Shown here: one piece after another, positions 12,601-22,238 of the stretch
How positions within the stretch are numbered: position 1 is the first letter of the stretch
Layout of the letters: every line of letters begins with the position of its first letter
NCBI RefSeq assembly: GCF_000003815.2
Contig: NC_049979.1
Location: forward strand, 16,620,056 to 16,674,891
DNA length: 54,836 nt
Source: Branchiostoma floridae
Taxonomy: Eukaryota; Chordata; Leptocardii; Amphioxiformes; Branchiostomatidae
Direction: 5' to 3'
Notes under the pieces: generated by a model
What the model saw: the letters and a program-made list of their open reading frames with translations, nothing else
Databases searched by the model: none
Told to the model about the DNA's origin: nothing
Position numbers and translations under genes: made by a program

Positions 12601-14938
12601 ATGATGTATAAATGTAATCTTGAATTATTGTTCTTGATTATAGAAATTAGCCGTGTAACACTGAAAAGCATGCTATAACAATGTTCATTAGTGAAATTCA
12701 AACTACCAAGTTTGTTTTCCAGGCTGGTAGATACAGGGAGAAGATGCAAGCAGAGGGGTAGAAAATACATCCATCCTTCTCTATCTAATACCTGACATAT
12801 TAGTCATTACAACTTCAAAGCTTTTCTGTTACTTGCACAACAGCAAACATCAATATTGCACAGGCACAACTGTCACAGCTAGCATTCATATCATTCACAC
12901 CAGGTGGTCAGGCTCAATTAAATAGCTAGAATAGCTGATTCTGTCTGCTTTGTAAAATAGTAGCTTAAACTAGTGCTCCTGCTTGGTAAGCCTTGCTTCC
13001 GAGAAGTAGACATAGAGTCAATTCCAAGTCACCGAGATGGTTTTGAAATAATATTTGTAATAAGTTTGAACTATTTTGAGTAAAAGAACATTTCAGTCAC
13101 TTAAGTTCGAAATTGTTCAAACATTTCAAAATGAAAGTTTAAACATGTTTGAACCTTTTTATATTTGTTGGAACATTTGGGAAAGTAATGATATCATTAT
13201 CTCTTTATTTACAACAATTTTCAAACATCTATGTGTTTTTGTTATTGTTCCAACATGTTCCAACATTTTGTGTCATTTTTCCCTCCATAAAAACTTATAT
13301 TGACCCTATAAACAAAGCTGCTAAGCTTGGTCCTTTGTTTGGCTCTTGTATTTTTAGATTTTCTTTAGTATACACTGGTGAGTCTTTTGTGAGAAGGTGG
13401 CAGACAGACATAATTTCCTGCACTTGGCAGGGATGTGTGAATTGCCCTCTTCCCAGCCCACTGACCCAGTTTCATCATATTGTTTCCATGTTTGAACATG
13501 TGATCACAAATGATGCATCTATGTTGGAACAGTTTAGAAACTAACAGAAATAATGTATTTGATGTTAGAAATGTTTCTAACATGTTTGAACATTATAGAA
13601 ACATTTAGAACGTCACATAAATGTTGTAAATAGTTCTAAACAGTTACTTATCACAGTTAGATTGTTACAAAGATTTCCAAATTGTTAGAACAAAAGGCAA
13701 CTAACACCCTCTCGGTAATATGGAATCGACTCTATACAAGTCATATTACCTTTCAACTGTTTTTGAAATGACTGCAAAGGATTTCCAAACTTGAAATTTT
13801 CTCCTGAAAACAGTGATCTACAAAGAGAAAGAAACACATTTGTGATATGAATTTGAATTCTGCAAATCAATGCATTACATTTGTTAAATTTCATTTACAC
13901 ATACAGCTTTCAAATGCCATTATGTCGTGTAGCTGATATTCTAGTCTAGACCAGAATACCATATTTCATTATATTCCACATGTATACAAGATAGTCTATG
14001 CTACAAAAATCTATATTCAGATATAGAAAAAAAGACATAATGTCATTCTATTGCAAATAAAATGACAGTCTCAATTTCAGCTTTAATATCAACACTTGTG
14101 TTTGTAATCAGCAAATGAACAGTAGCTTGTACCTGAGAGTTTCTTCACTGTTGTGAGTACCGTTGTCAGGAAATGTGGGCAGGAACTTGCTGAGATGCTG
14201 CCTCTGCTCTGCTGACAGCACACTGTTCCAGGTCTCCAGACTCAGGACATCCTGGAAAACCTCAGGCTGAAAAAGGGGGAGATCTAGACTTCATATTTAA
14301 AGCAACAGTGGCTTACTGATGCCATGCTTACAAGTGCTTTGTAAACGGTTAGCAGCGGATGAACATTAGGTCTAACAAAATATCTTTCTGGTTCATATTC
14401 CTGAAAAATTAGGTTTTGGAAGGTTGAGTTTCTTCTCCCCACCCTCTTTAAGTTTTTAGATTTTGGCCACAGTGATTAAACAAAAACACTTTGCATCAGC
14501 AAACTGGCATTTTCAACATCATATTTTTATACATATATACAATACACAAGCACAAGTGTACAATGTTTACCACACAAATTATTGCATCAACTGTTCAATT
14601 AAATATTATTTAATATCACTTATTCACTGAAATAAAGTGTGAATGCAGGAAGTCTGTAGGAAAATTGTAAAGACTTCTTGGAATACTTCTTTACATCACT
14701 CAAATGTCAGATTGAAAATTGTATGTCCATTGCCAGGGGTGGAACCTCAAGAGAGGCTAGGGTCAGCAGTTTTTCTTTCATGTCTGTTGGATAACTGGAA
14801 ACAACATTTTCCCCTTGTCCTTGCTTATAATGCTGAAAGACTTTCACACGGCCTCACTTTTTCAATTAGGTCTCTTGGCACCAGTACATCCTCCTTCCCC
14901 AGTCGACATGGCTCCATGTTCAGTTCAACAGCTGGCAT
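3615..14938 (-). CDS. NFRKB: NFRKB homologue, INO80 chromatin-remodelling complex subunit (23 exons, assembly gap in last exon)
   Basis: Exons, 5' to 3' on the minus strand: 14938-14858, 14266-14133, 13817-13750, 12571-12444, 12161-12006, 11742-11697, 11437-11318, 10926-10811, 10479-10395, 10275-10110, 9749-9659, 9348-9222, 9034-8969, 8720-8647, 8223-8180, 8008-7948, 7707-7533, 7265-7216, 7082-7026, 6902-6779, 6477-6404, 5986-5821, 5615-3615. All 22 junctions are GT/AG and in frame. Exons 2-4 carry the DEUBAD region (LFSGENFKFGNP, YRDYKFRQQRYYQKLLKD), which in vertebrates binds and inhibits the deubiquitinase UCHL5. Exons 16-20 carry the winged-helix-like domain (RTDYVVRPS, MHGYEAVVGPVKGV, VSGALDRLHYEKDPCVKYD, VWIYLHRNR). 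The long Ser/Thr/Pro/Gln-rich tail ends with GLGKSIVLTKMPVGTK, as in vertebrate NFRKB. With the N gap (4534-5306) the protein would be about 1,400 residues; human NFRKB is about 1,300. The start is uncertain: ATG 14938, or ATG 14917, which has the stronger context (AACATGG). Confidence 0.93.
4534..5306. other. NFRKB: Assembly gap (773 N) inside NFRKB last exon
   Basis: Coding sequence is open on both sides. Frame bookkeeping requires a missing length of 1 modulo 3, but 773 is 2 modulo 3. The N count is therefore an estimate, or an intron lies in the gap. Confidence 0.9.
8379..8525 (+). mobile_element. Non-LTR retrotransposon ORF2 C-terminal relic
   Basis: Forty-eight codons, open from just after a TGA (8376) to TAG at 8523-8525, read CDCGQEQTMKHLLVCPLL and onward to CAEYWSRK. 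The C-x-C-G...H-x4-C arrangement followed by a CAEYWS-like ending is the usual extreme C-terminus of non-LTR retrotransposon (LINE) polyproteins. The relic lies antisense in the NFRKB intron between 8223 and 8647. No upstream reverse-transcriptase sequence is present, as expected for a 5'-truncated insertion. Confidence 0.65.
10571..10620 (-). repeat. (TTCA)n tail with AATAAA, LINE/SINE 3' end-like
   Basis: On the minus strand this reads CAATAAATTTC, then a short spacer, then an (ATTC)n run. An AATAAA-containing stretch followed by a tetranucleotide tail is typical of some non-LTR retrotransposon 3' ends. It lies in the NFRKB intron between 10479 and 10811. The element body was not recognised. 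Confidence 0.35.
13012..13735. mobile_element. Fold-back-like inverted-repeat element in NFRKB intron 3
   Basis: The first 33 bases (13012-13044) match the reverse complement of the last 33 (13703-13735) at 27 positions, including ATAGAGTC, ATTCCA and ACCGAGA blocks. The interior is AT-rich and full of short inverted and direct words such as AACATGTTTGAAC, TGTTGGAAC and TGTTAGAAATGTTTC. No coding sequence. I could not find a convincing target-site duplication. Its right end lies 12-14 bp from the NFRKB exon-3 splice donor (GT at 13749-13748). Confidence 0.6.
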
Positions 14939-15993
14939 CAGGACCTGCTAGAAGATGGTACATCTGGGAGCAAACAATTCCTTCTATGTTACCATCATAT
15001 TCTGTGTACAATAAAAGAATATTAAGACAAATCTAACCCTCTCATCAACCATCATAGTTCTGGGGGAAACCAGACTATCGTAGTATGAAAAAACATACCT
15101 GTGCAAAATAGACTGTTCCAATGTTACCAGAAAGCAAAAATGGACTATTCGCAATTAGCCTGTGTTTACACAATCTCTCGCTGGCTGGGGTTAATGACTA
15201 CTGTGGTGGCAACTGTAAGGCCGGCCACTAGGAGTGTGATTTTAGTCAGGCTATATTCACAATCAGCCACTGCAAAAAATTAACTTTCAGTAGGTTCAAA
15301 ATGGATTTTCCAAAATTACCCACAATTGACTTATTTATGCAAATTAGGTCCTCATTTGCATAAGCTTTACTCAATGATGTTCATCTTCCAAATGCCACAA
15401 CTGGCACATGCATGAAAGTCCCTTCATTTACCACGATGGAATCATAACTAATAACACTTTCTCAACATATTCTGATTTGCATAATTGCAATCTGATTATA
15501 TCAAGTATGTAAATACATGATGAAAAATCATGATGATCTAGCAACCCCCTCTAGAGTTTATATTTAATAAATATCAACACATTCTCGAGCTATATATATG
15601 CTATTCATCTACACGCATCCACACACACATACAAATATTATAGAAAACCAAGGCCTTGCAAAAATATTTTCAATCTAGCAAAGGTAAATAACAGCAGATA
15701 CCAGATCCCCTATAATATTGGTCGTGGCTGGTATGGCTGGTACTCTGAATGCTAAATTGGGGCCAACATAAATAGCTTACCTGTCTCAGGTTGCATTACC
15801 TGCATCAGCACATATGATCTGCTTCACTTTCAAAGATTCAAGGATCCGTAGACCTTGGTAACAAAAACTGTGCAACCGGAATAGAAATTATACACACAAG
15901 CTTCGCAGGTTGCGACTGGCTATTACATCAAACGACCCGGCGCTGCAAGGAAATGCCCCTGGGATAAGCAAGTCTACGAAAACCTCGCCTTCC

Positions 15994-16509
15994 GCACTGG
16001 TGTTCCAGTGCTGAATCAATTGTCTGAACGGCCTCAGCACTGGTTTTCCAGTGCTGAAATTCTTTCAGCACTCGTTTTCCAGTGCTGATCGGCCTTGTTC
16101 GAGTGCTGAAACTCCCTCAGCACTGGTTTTCCAGTGCTGAATTTCTTTTAGCACTCGTTTTCCAGTGCTGAACTTCTGTCAGCACTCGTTTTCCAGTGCT
16201 GAACTGCCGCCAGCACTCGGTCACCAGTGCTGAAATCCGGGGATATCGGGGCCGGGTCAGGTCAAAGGTCATTCAGCACTGGTTACCGAGTGCTGAAACT
16301 GCCGTCAGCACTGGAACCGAGTGCTGATATACAAAAACCTCGCCTTCCGCACTGGATTTACCAGTGCTCGGGGACACTTCAGCACTGGGAAACCAGTGCT
16401 ATGAAATCTTCAGCACTGGAAAACGAGTACTGACGTCTTTTAAGGACTGGAACGATGTGCGAACCAGTGCTTACGTCCTAATCCAGCACTGGAATCTCCC
16501 AGTGCTGAG
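15994..16509. repeat. Left array of short palindromes (CAGCACTGG / CCAGTGCTG)
   Basis: About fifteen units of the form CAGCACTSG, 2-8 nt, CSAGTGCTG (S = G or C), separated by short variable spacers. Many are perfect inverted repeats with 9-11 bp arms and could form hairpins or cruciforms. Unit variants carry CACTGG or CACTCG in one arm. A few units are degraded (for example near 16445). Confidence 0.9.
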
Positions 16510-16640
16510 AGTCTAAGGTACAAGACGTAAATTCGAAGGAAAGATAAGTTATTTCGTGCAAAGAAAATTGTAGTTGTGCTATCCATTCCTTATGTAATTG
16601 AATATATGTATACTGTATAAGGGATATATATCATTTATAA

Positions 16641-16680
16641 AATGAATGAATGAATGAAGACCTTTATTGCACATTTTTTT
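16641..16680 (-). repeat. (TTCA)n tail with AATAAA inside the fold-back element
   Basis: On the minus strand this reads TGTGCAATAAAGGTC followed by (TTCA)n, a non-LTR retrotransposon 3'-end-like sequence. A diverged relative of the same segment lies near 16728-16880. Confidence 0.4.
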
Positions 16681-17069
16681 ATGAAGTACTGATAGCGGTA
16701 CTAGTAAAAGGACGCAAATTTGATTAAAGTTACTTCGTGCAAAGAAAACTTCGTGTAAAGTTGTGTATTTTATTCGTTGTACATGTGTAATTGAAAGATA
16801 GATATACGTATATGTGTAAGAGGTGTTTAAGGGATAGCTATCATTATAACAATAAGCAACTTTATTGTGTGATTGTGATAGATATAGCCAGCCTCCTCGT
16901 TGTTGTTGTCGTTGTCGTTGAAGAGGCGCCACTGAACTTCCAAAAGGATGAGGTCTGCCATAGGTGACGTTTATAATCCAGCAATGTCTTAAGTTTTAGT
17001 AGTAGAGCAAAGGACGTATCGTAATTCCAAATTACTGTAACAGATATATCTCAGAGTCTCCCGATCTCT

Positions 17070-17236
17070 CAGCACTCGGTTTCCAGTGCTGAATATTCGT
17101 CAGCACTCGTTTTCCAGTACTGAATGTTCGTCAGCACTGGAAATCCAGTGCTGAATGTTCGTCAGCACTCGGTTTCCAGTGCTGAAGCCGGCGTTTCGAG
17201 TGCTGAGAGCGCGTCAGCACTGGGTTCCAGTGCTGA
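17070..17236. repeat. Right array of short palindromes (CAGCACTGG / CCAGTGCTG)
   Basis: Five near-complete units plus one half unit of the same palindrome as the left array, with ATTCGT/ATGTTCGT-type spacers. It abuts the right terminal inverted repeat. Confidence 0.9.
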
Positions 17237-17359
17237 AAAAGGAGGGAGAGGTTTTCGTAGTTTTGCCTGGGATAATAATTTGCGCCCCTATATCAAGAGG
17301 ACTTCAAAAACCTCCTAGCTTTATATATATCAAGGATTTCGTGAAGGACAGCAACATAC

Positions 17360-17450
17360 CTCCCACATACTCCAAGCTCTTGCTCCTGCTGATTCATGAC
17401 CTTCGACCTGTAGGGATCTACCATTATGTTATCGGGAGTTATAACCATGC
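17360..17450 (-). other. Candidate non-coding first exon of NFRKB
   Basis: On the minus strand there is a good splice donor (GGGAG|GTATGT) ending an exon at 17360, just upstream of the NFRKB coding exons and 130-200 bp from the KLHL TATA box. Joining it to the 14938 exon does not extend the NFRKB frame (a TGA follows), so it would be 5' UTR. If real, the fold-back transposon lies in NFRKB intron 1. The evidence is a single donor plus position. Confidence 0.3.
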
Positions 17451-17585
17451 GTGAGTAGAAATATAGATAGATTAGATCATCATTCAGCAATAAAATACAA
17501 ATTTATGGATACAAATTATAATTTTAAATTGTAAAGATAATAGTATAGTTTTTTAATGATTCATTGACTTTTTATATATGTCTTA

Positions 17586-17593
17586 TATATAAA
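17586..17593 (+). promoter_or_regulatory. TATA box of the KLHL gene
   Basis: TATATAAA lies 47-54 bp upstream of the preferred ATG at 17640. Initiation would fall around 17615-17620 with a 20-25-nt leader. Confidence 0.6.
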
Positions 17594-17639
17594 GTTGATA
17601 CCCCTTTGTAGAATGTATAGTGCGGCATTTACCGCCATC

Positions 17640-19427
17640 ATGGCGGATCAAGACGTCTATGACATCCTGTGCACAGAATTTCGAGAAGCGAGGACCGACT
17701 CTCCCGAAGTTCAGCCCGCTGAAACTCCTGATGAACACGACGTAATAATCATAGTTGAAGGGGAGGAGTTCAAGGCGCACAAGGCCATTCTTACCAGCCA
17801 TAGTGACTATTTCTGCTCTGTTTTCAAAGACCATTTTAGCGAGGGCCTTTCGTCGAACTGCGAGGTCCGCCTGACGTGTACAACATGTCAGGGCATGAGG
17901 GGAATTCTGGACTACATGTACACTGGTAAGGTCCTCATCGACCGCAGTAATGTCGCAGAACTGTTCACGGGTGCTCACTACCTTCTCATGCCCAAACTAA
18001 AGGGATATTGCGTCTCGTTCCTCGAAAAGAACACAGACGTTTCTTCCTGTTTACAGGTCAAGTCGTTGGCGGAGTTCTACAGTATCGAGTTGCACGGCTT
18101 GTTGGAACAGAGTCGAGAATTCATCAGGAACCATTTCACAGAACTGGCAGACAGTGATCCAGTTCTACAAATTTCTTCAGAAGATTTGCTTGAAATAGTA
18201 GCAGACGACATGTTACGCGTTAAAGACGAGCAGTCTGTATACAGTCTTGTGGTCAGGTGGACCAACCATGACCTTGAAAAGAGAAGGCAGCACTTCCCTA
18301 TGCTGCTTCAGAACGTCCGCCTGCCACAGTTGGGGGAAGACTTCTTAGCAAATGTTGTATTAAAGACGAAACTAGTGGCGGAGGATGTCACATGTAAGGA
18401 ACTAGTCAAAGAGGCAATCACAATAATACAAAACCCGCCCGAGTTTGAAGAAGACAGTCTTGGGGTGATGAGTAGGGCAAGACGTGGCACCCTGAGAAAT
18501 GTTGTCACTGTCATCAATTCTCAGGACATTTTCTGTTTGGATATAGATGAGAACTGCTGGGGAAGGCTGAAGACAAGCACAGATAAGTGCCTGTGGTCTC
18601 AGGCTGTTGCAATGCTGGATGGTCACTTGTATCTTGCCGGTGGATCATCAGATGGTATCCAAGCCACCAATGATGTCCACCGGTTTGATCCTCTGACCAA
18701 CCAGTGGTACTATGTGTGCCCCATGAAAGTTCGCAGACAGGACTTCTGTCTAGTGCCACTGGACGGAAAACTCTATGCAATATGTGGCTCGCTAGGAACA
18801 GGGTCTCGATACAAGTCTCATGTATCAGTGGAGAGCTACAGTCCAACACAAAACACATGGACATTTGTTGCCTCAACATGGAAACCTTGCTTCAACAGCC
18901 AAGCAATAGCCAGTGCTAATACCCACCGTATCTACTGCCTTGGAACAGAGTTGTCAACATCTTCAGCAAGACAGAACACAGTGTTCCTGAGGTACAACAG
19001 TGAAGTTGACCAGTGGGAAACAAGAAGCAGTCCCCGAGCAGATGTCCTGGGTTCTATTCTGCAGCTAGCTGGTGATGAAGTGATCCTCCAGGACCTGGTC
19101 GTTGGTAGAACCCAGATGTACCAGGATGTAGCGGACCTGTGGGTGTTGGTGCCCAGCCACATCAGTGCCATACCTGACCACAGACACTCCTTCACCAGCT
19201 GTGCAGTGGACAGTAGGATTTTTGTCTTTGGTGGAGAACAACACTGGGCAGGGATGTGGTCGGGCAGTATTCCTCGAGACACCTACCAGGAGGCCTTTGT
19301 CTACGACAAGGAGTCTGAAGCTAGGCTATGGCAGGCCCTTCCTGAAGTGCCTGCTAGAGTCATGGGACAGTCTACATGCTGCAAGATGCAAGTGCCACTT
19401 GAATACCTTGAGATTGTTTTGTCTTAG
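17640..19427 (+). CDS. Kelch-like BTB-BACK-Kelch protein, single exon
   Basis: An uninterrupted 595-residue reading frame from ATG 17640, whose context (GCCATCATGG) is strong. The frame is open to an ATG at 17595, but that lies just behind the TATA box. Residues about 32-130 are a BTB/POZ domain (HDVIIIVEGEEFKAHKAIL ... YMYTGKV), 135-235 a BACK domain (SLAEFY, DDMLRVKDEQSVYSLVVRW) and about 285-580 Kelch repeats (LYLAGGSSDG, NDVHRFDPLTNQWYYV, KLYAICG, IFVFGGEQHW). Proteins of this build are substrate adaptors for CUL3 RING ubiquitin ligases. The substrate is unknown and I do not assign a numbered KLHL. It is divergently arranged with NFRKB. The absence of introns beside intron-rich neighbours raises a retrogene origin, but single-exon KLHL genes also exist. 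Confidence 0.92.
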   Translation: MADQDVYDILCTEFREARTDSPEVQPAETPDEHDVIIIVEGEEFKAHKAILTSHSDYFCSVFKDHFSEGLSSNCEVRLTCTTCQGMRGILDYMYTGKVLIDRSNVAELFTGAHYLLMPKLKGYCVSFLEKNTDVSSCLQVKSLAEFYSIELHGLLEQSREFIRNHFTELADSDPVLQISSEDLLEIVADDMLRVKDEQSVYSLVVRWTNHDLEKRRQHFPMLLQNVRLPQLGEDFLANVVLKTKLVAEDVTCKELVKEAITIIQNPPEFEEDSLGVMSRARRGTLRNVVTVINSQDIFCLDIDENCWGRLKTSTDKCLWSQAVAMLDGHLYLAGGSSDGIQATNDVHRFDPLTNQWYYVCPMKVRRQDFCLVPLDGKLYAICGSLGTGSRYKSHVSVESYSPTQNTWTFVASTWKPCFNSQAIASANTHRIYCLGTELSTSSARQNTVFLRYNSEVDQWETRSSPRADVLGSILQLAGDEVILQDLVVGRTQMYQDVADLWVLVPSHISAIPDHRHSFTSCAVDSRIFVFGGEQHWAGMWSGSIPRDTYQEAFVYDKESEARLWQALPEVPARVMGQSTCCKMQVPLEYLEIVLS

Positions 19428-20845
19428 GCTGTTAATGTTCACGTCTGTCAAAAAAATGAAAGTTGACAATTTCTTTTACTAAAGGAACTTTTGAGTTGCT
19501 TAAGAGTTAAGGACAATTAGTGGATACTTTGTGCTACTCTTTGATTTGATAGGTACTTATGTGTTACTCTTTGAAAGAGTATTAATTTAAGGTACTCAAT
19601 GGGTTTATTTTGGAACATAAAATTTGTAATTAGATCTTGATAATGATTATAGAACTCATCAGACATGATACATATGATACATGTGTAAGATGATGAAGGA
19701 TGGATGGTGGTGAGAGTTTTCTTTTAGGAAAGACTTTGTATAGTAACTAAGTAAGCATAACTTTTGCAGTTGACAATGCAGTCTCACAGCTTAGATTGTT
19801 GCTGGGCACAAATCCTCACTAAATCCATTATCTTGTGTATCTGAACCAAGGCTTATCATTATGCCAGCATGAAAGATTTCAGAGGGAAGAATCATGTTAA
19901 GGGTTATTTCTTACAGGTGTAAAAAGAGCTTCAAAGTACATTGCAGTAGATCTCTTCTAACAATGCATCCAACAATGGTTGAAAAAACATGAATTCTTTG
20001 TATGCCCTGTTATAGTTCTCCATGAATATTGAACCATTGTGTATTGTACTCAACAATTCTAAATTCCTATGTTGAATGCAAGTGTAACATAGGTAATTGC
20101 ACACTAGTACTTCTGCAATATTTTAGGAATAATTTTGTCTTAAAGAATATGTCATAGATTAAACAACTTTTTCGATTATAAATACAACAATGCCATGTAT
20201 GAATACAATGACATCATGTTTCATCAATTAATTGATCTTCATTTTGAGGCCTAGAACTTTTGTAGATGCCATTAGCAATTCAGCCAGTGTCAAGTGTCAG
20301 ACTCAATGTGGAGTAAATGTCAATGACAAATTCTATCAAAGGCATCTGATTCATCACAGCTTTATTCAAACAACAATTGTAACTGCACTTAAGGGGAGAC
20401 GTCTAGTCGACCATGCAACAGCAAACACACATGGCTAGACTTTTGCACTAAGTCAAATAGTCGCGTCATTCCATCTTGTCAGACAATAAGGTATCAATTA
20501 TCGTTGAGAAATGTAAATAATGAACATGAAAGCTCAAACCCGACATACAACAAACAAGGTAGTGCTAGAGTTACGTTCAACTGCACGATCAGGGAACAAA
20601 TGGTCAATGCTGCTGGAAAAAACGATTTTGAACAATTAGCCCAACAGTGTCCATACCGATATCTATAATGTAAAATCCACAAGACTTGATTAATTGTATG
20701 GAGAGAAAGATGAATTAACATTTCAATACTAATCTGGATAAAATAATGCTATCGAAAATATACATGTTAGCATATACAATCCTGCTGCAGCTCTATCCTC
20801 GCGGTGCAGAACCCGTACGCCATTTTGTGTTCCAGACTGCTCGGT
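19428..20845. other. Intergenic stretch between convergent KLHL and GPCR genes
   Basis: AT-rich sequence expected to hold both 3' UTRs. I saw an ATTAAA at about 20158 on the plus strand but no clear AATAAA. There is no supported ORF or repeat. Confidence 0.5.
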
Positions 20846-22238
20846 TTATCCAGCTTGCAGGGTTGATTGGCGACCAGCTTGACTAGTAGCCCTGGAGCCG
20901 ATACGCAGGACTTTCTTGAATGCCTTTCTAAACTCCGGACTGAGGAGGCTGTACACGATGGGGTTCAGACCAGAGTTTATGTAGGCCATCCAATAGGACA
21001 CGTTGTAAGCCGTGCTGCTGATGCATGCTGGACACGCGCCGGTAACAAGGTACATGGTGATGAATGGGATCCAACAAATCAGAAAGACCACTGATACCAC
21101 AACTANNNNNNNNNNNNNNNNNNNNNNNNNNNNNNNNNNNNNNNNNNNNNNNNNNNNNNNNNNNNNNNNNNNNNNNNNNNNNNNNNNNNNNNNNNNNNNN
21201 NNNNNTTGTGGTGGCTGATGACACCCCTGGCGGGCGCTTCAGGTCTTTCAAATACGTGTCCAACACGGAAGAAGTGTCCATATCGATGTCAGGATCGCCT
21301 ACAGACGAATCTTCCATAACAGGAGCATTCGTACATTTCTGTTCTAATGAAAATGAAACAGTTTTCCTCAGAACACCTTGAGGATTTATCCGATGAGACC
21401 TTGAGCGACTGGGATCGGACGTTCCCGGCAGGTTCTCAGCTTGACCACTTACCTTGCTTGTACTGTTCTGCATGTCCAAGGGCACTATCTTACGCTTTGC
21501 ATGCTTAGTTTTCATCTTCCGGATCAGCAAGACTGTCATCCGACTGTAAAGCGCGATGATAGACACCACAGGTAGGTGATACGACAGCATTGCTGAAGTC
21601 ACCGTAAAGGCAATATTGGCTGACGGTAACAGCACGCACTGCTCGGCGTCACTGACTAAGGAGCTCGCGACGCCTGGCGCCCAGATTGTAGCAGCCACCA
21701 CCCATGTGAGGACGACGGCCGGGATAGTACGTTGAGCAGTCCGTCGGGCTACGTACGTTGTGGGCCACCGGATGCTGCAGTATCTATCCGTTGCTATGAG
21801 GAGGAGCGTGAAGATGGAGACCTGACAGCAACCAAAATCCATCAGCACCCAGAGGACACACATCGCGGATCCGAACGGCCACTTGCCCAGTGTGACGTAA
21901 GTGGCGAAAAGTGGCATGACGACCAGCCCCACACACAGGTCAGCCAAGGCGAGATTCAGGATGAAGTAGTTATATACTGTCCGCAGCATTTTCTCCCGCA
22001 CCAAAGCCACTACCACCATCACATTCCCCACTACAGTGGCTAATGAGATCAGTACCAGTACCACCAGCAGGCCGTATTTTGGGGTGTCTTCCTTCCTGCC
22101 GGTTATCTCTGTAATGTTAGCCCATGACACAGTACTCAGAGACAGGCCACTGTCAGTCAGCAGTTCGTTGTCCACTCCAGATGTAGGTAGGAACCCCGGA
22201 TACGGAACTGTTTGTGTTGAGAGGCTGCAATTCACCAT
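20846..22238 (-). CDS. Class-A GPCR of the biogenic-amine type (muscarinic/histamine/adrenergic-like), single exon with gap
   Basis: Seen in order: an N-terminus with N-glycosylation sequons (NCS, NIT); TM1 with GNVMVVVAL; TM2 with LNLALADLCVG; TM3 WVLMDFGCCQVS, whose Asp is 17 residues before the DRY Asp (position 3.32, the amine-binding acid); DRYCSI; TM4 ending TIWAPGV; TM5; a long third intracellular loop of Ser/Thr/Pro-rich sequence; then, after the gap, TM6 with CWIPF; and TM7 with SYWMAYINSGLNPIVYSLL and a basic tail. The 100-N gap (21106-21205) removes the end of loop 3 and the start of TM6; the frame shifts across it because its size is arbitrary. Asp3.32 and the W-x-x-Y-N-S TM7 pattern indicate an aminergic receptor. 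Ligand and subtype cannot be fixed by eye. An acceptor (TTTCAG) just upstream at 22279-22278 suggests a separate 5' UTR exon. Confidence 0.88.
21106..21205. other. Assembly gap (100 N) inside the amine-type GPCR
   Basis: Exactly 100 N, the usual placeholder for a gap of unknown size. The reading frame differs on its two sides. Confidence 0.95.

Larger units (their letters stand above)
15968..17266. mobile_element. Fold-back (MULE/FB-like) transposon with 9-bp target duplication
   Basis: Left terminal repeat 15968-15993 and right terminal repeat 17241-17266 are inverted copies agreeing at 22 of 26 positions, with a shared CTACGAAAACCTC core. Outside them, CTGGGATAA occurs directly at 15959-15967 and 17267-17275, a perfect 9-bp target-site duplication. 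The interior has a left array of palindromes (15994-16509), a unique centre with two diverged copies of one segment (from 16547 and from 16728), and a right palindrome array (17070-17236). There is no coding capacity, so it is non-autonomous. TSD length and fold-back structure are those of Mutator-like or Drosophila FB-type elements; assignment to either is inference. Confidence 0.85.

Noticed and set aside
12192-12770. 192-codon minus-strand ORF as one gene
   Set aside because: Only 12444-12571 is exon of NFRKB; the rest is intron read through by chance.
15994-17236. Spaced palindromic repeats resembling a CRISPR array
   Set aside because: The genome is eukaryotic, unit and spacer lengths vary, no cas genes are present, and the arrays lie inside a transposon with inverted ends and target duplication.
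17360-17443. Minus-strand ATG exon (MVITPDN...) as NFRKB coding exon 1
   Set aside because: Splicing it to the next exon gives a TGA within a few codons, so it cannot extend the NFRKB frame; kept only as a possible UTR exon.
17595-17639. Upstream ATG for the KLHL protein
   Set aside because: It lies directly after the TATA box, before the expected transcription start, and has a weaker context than ATG 17640.
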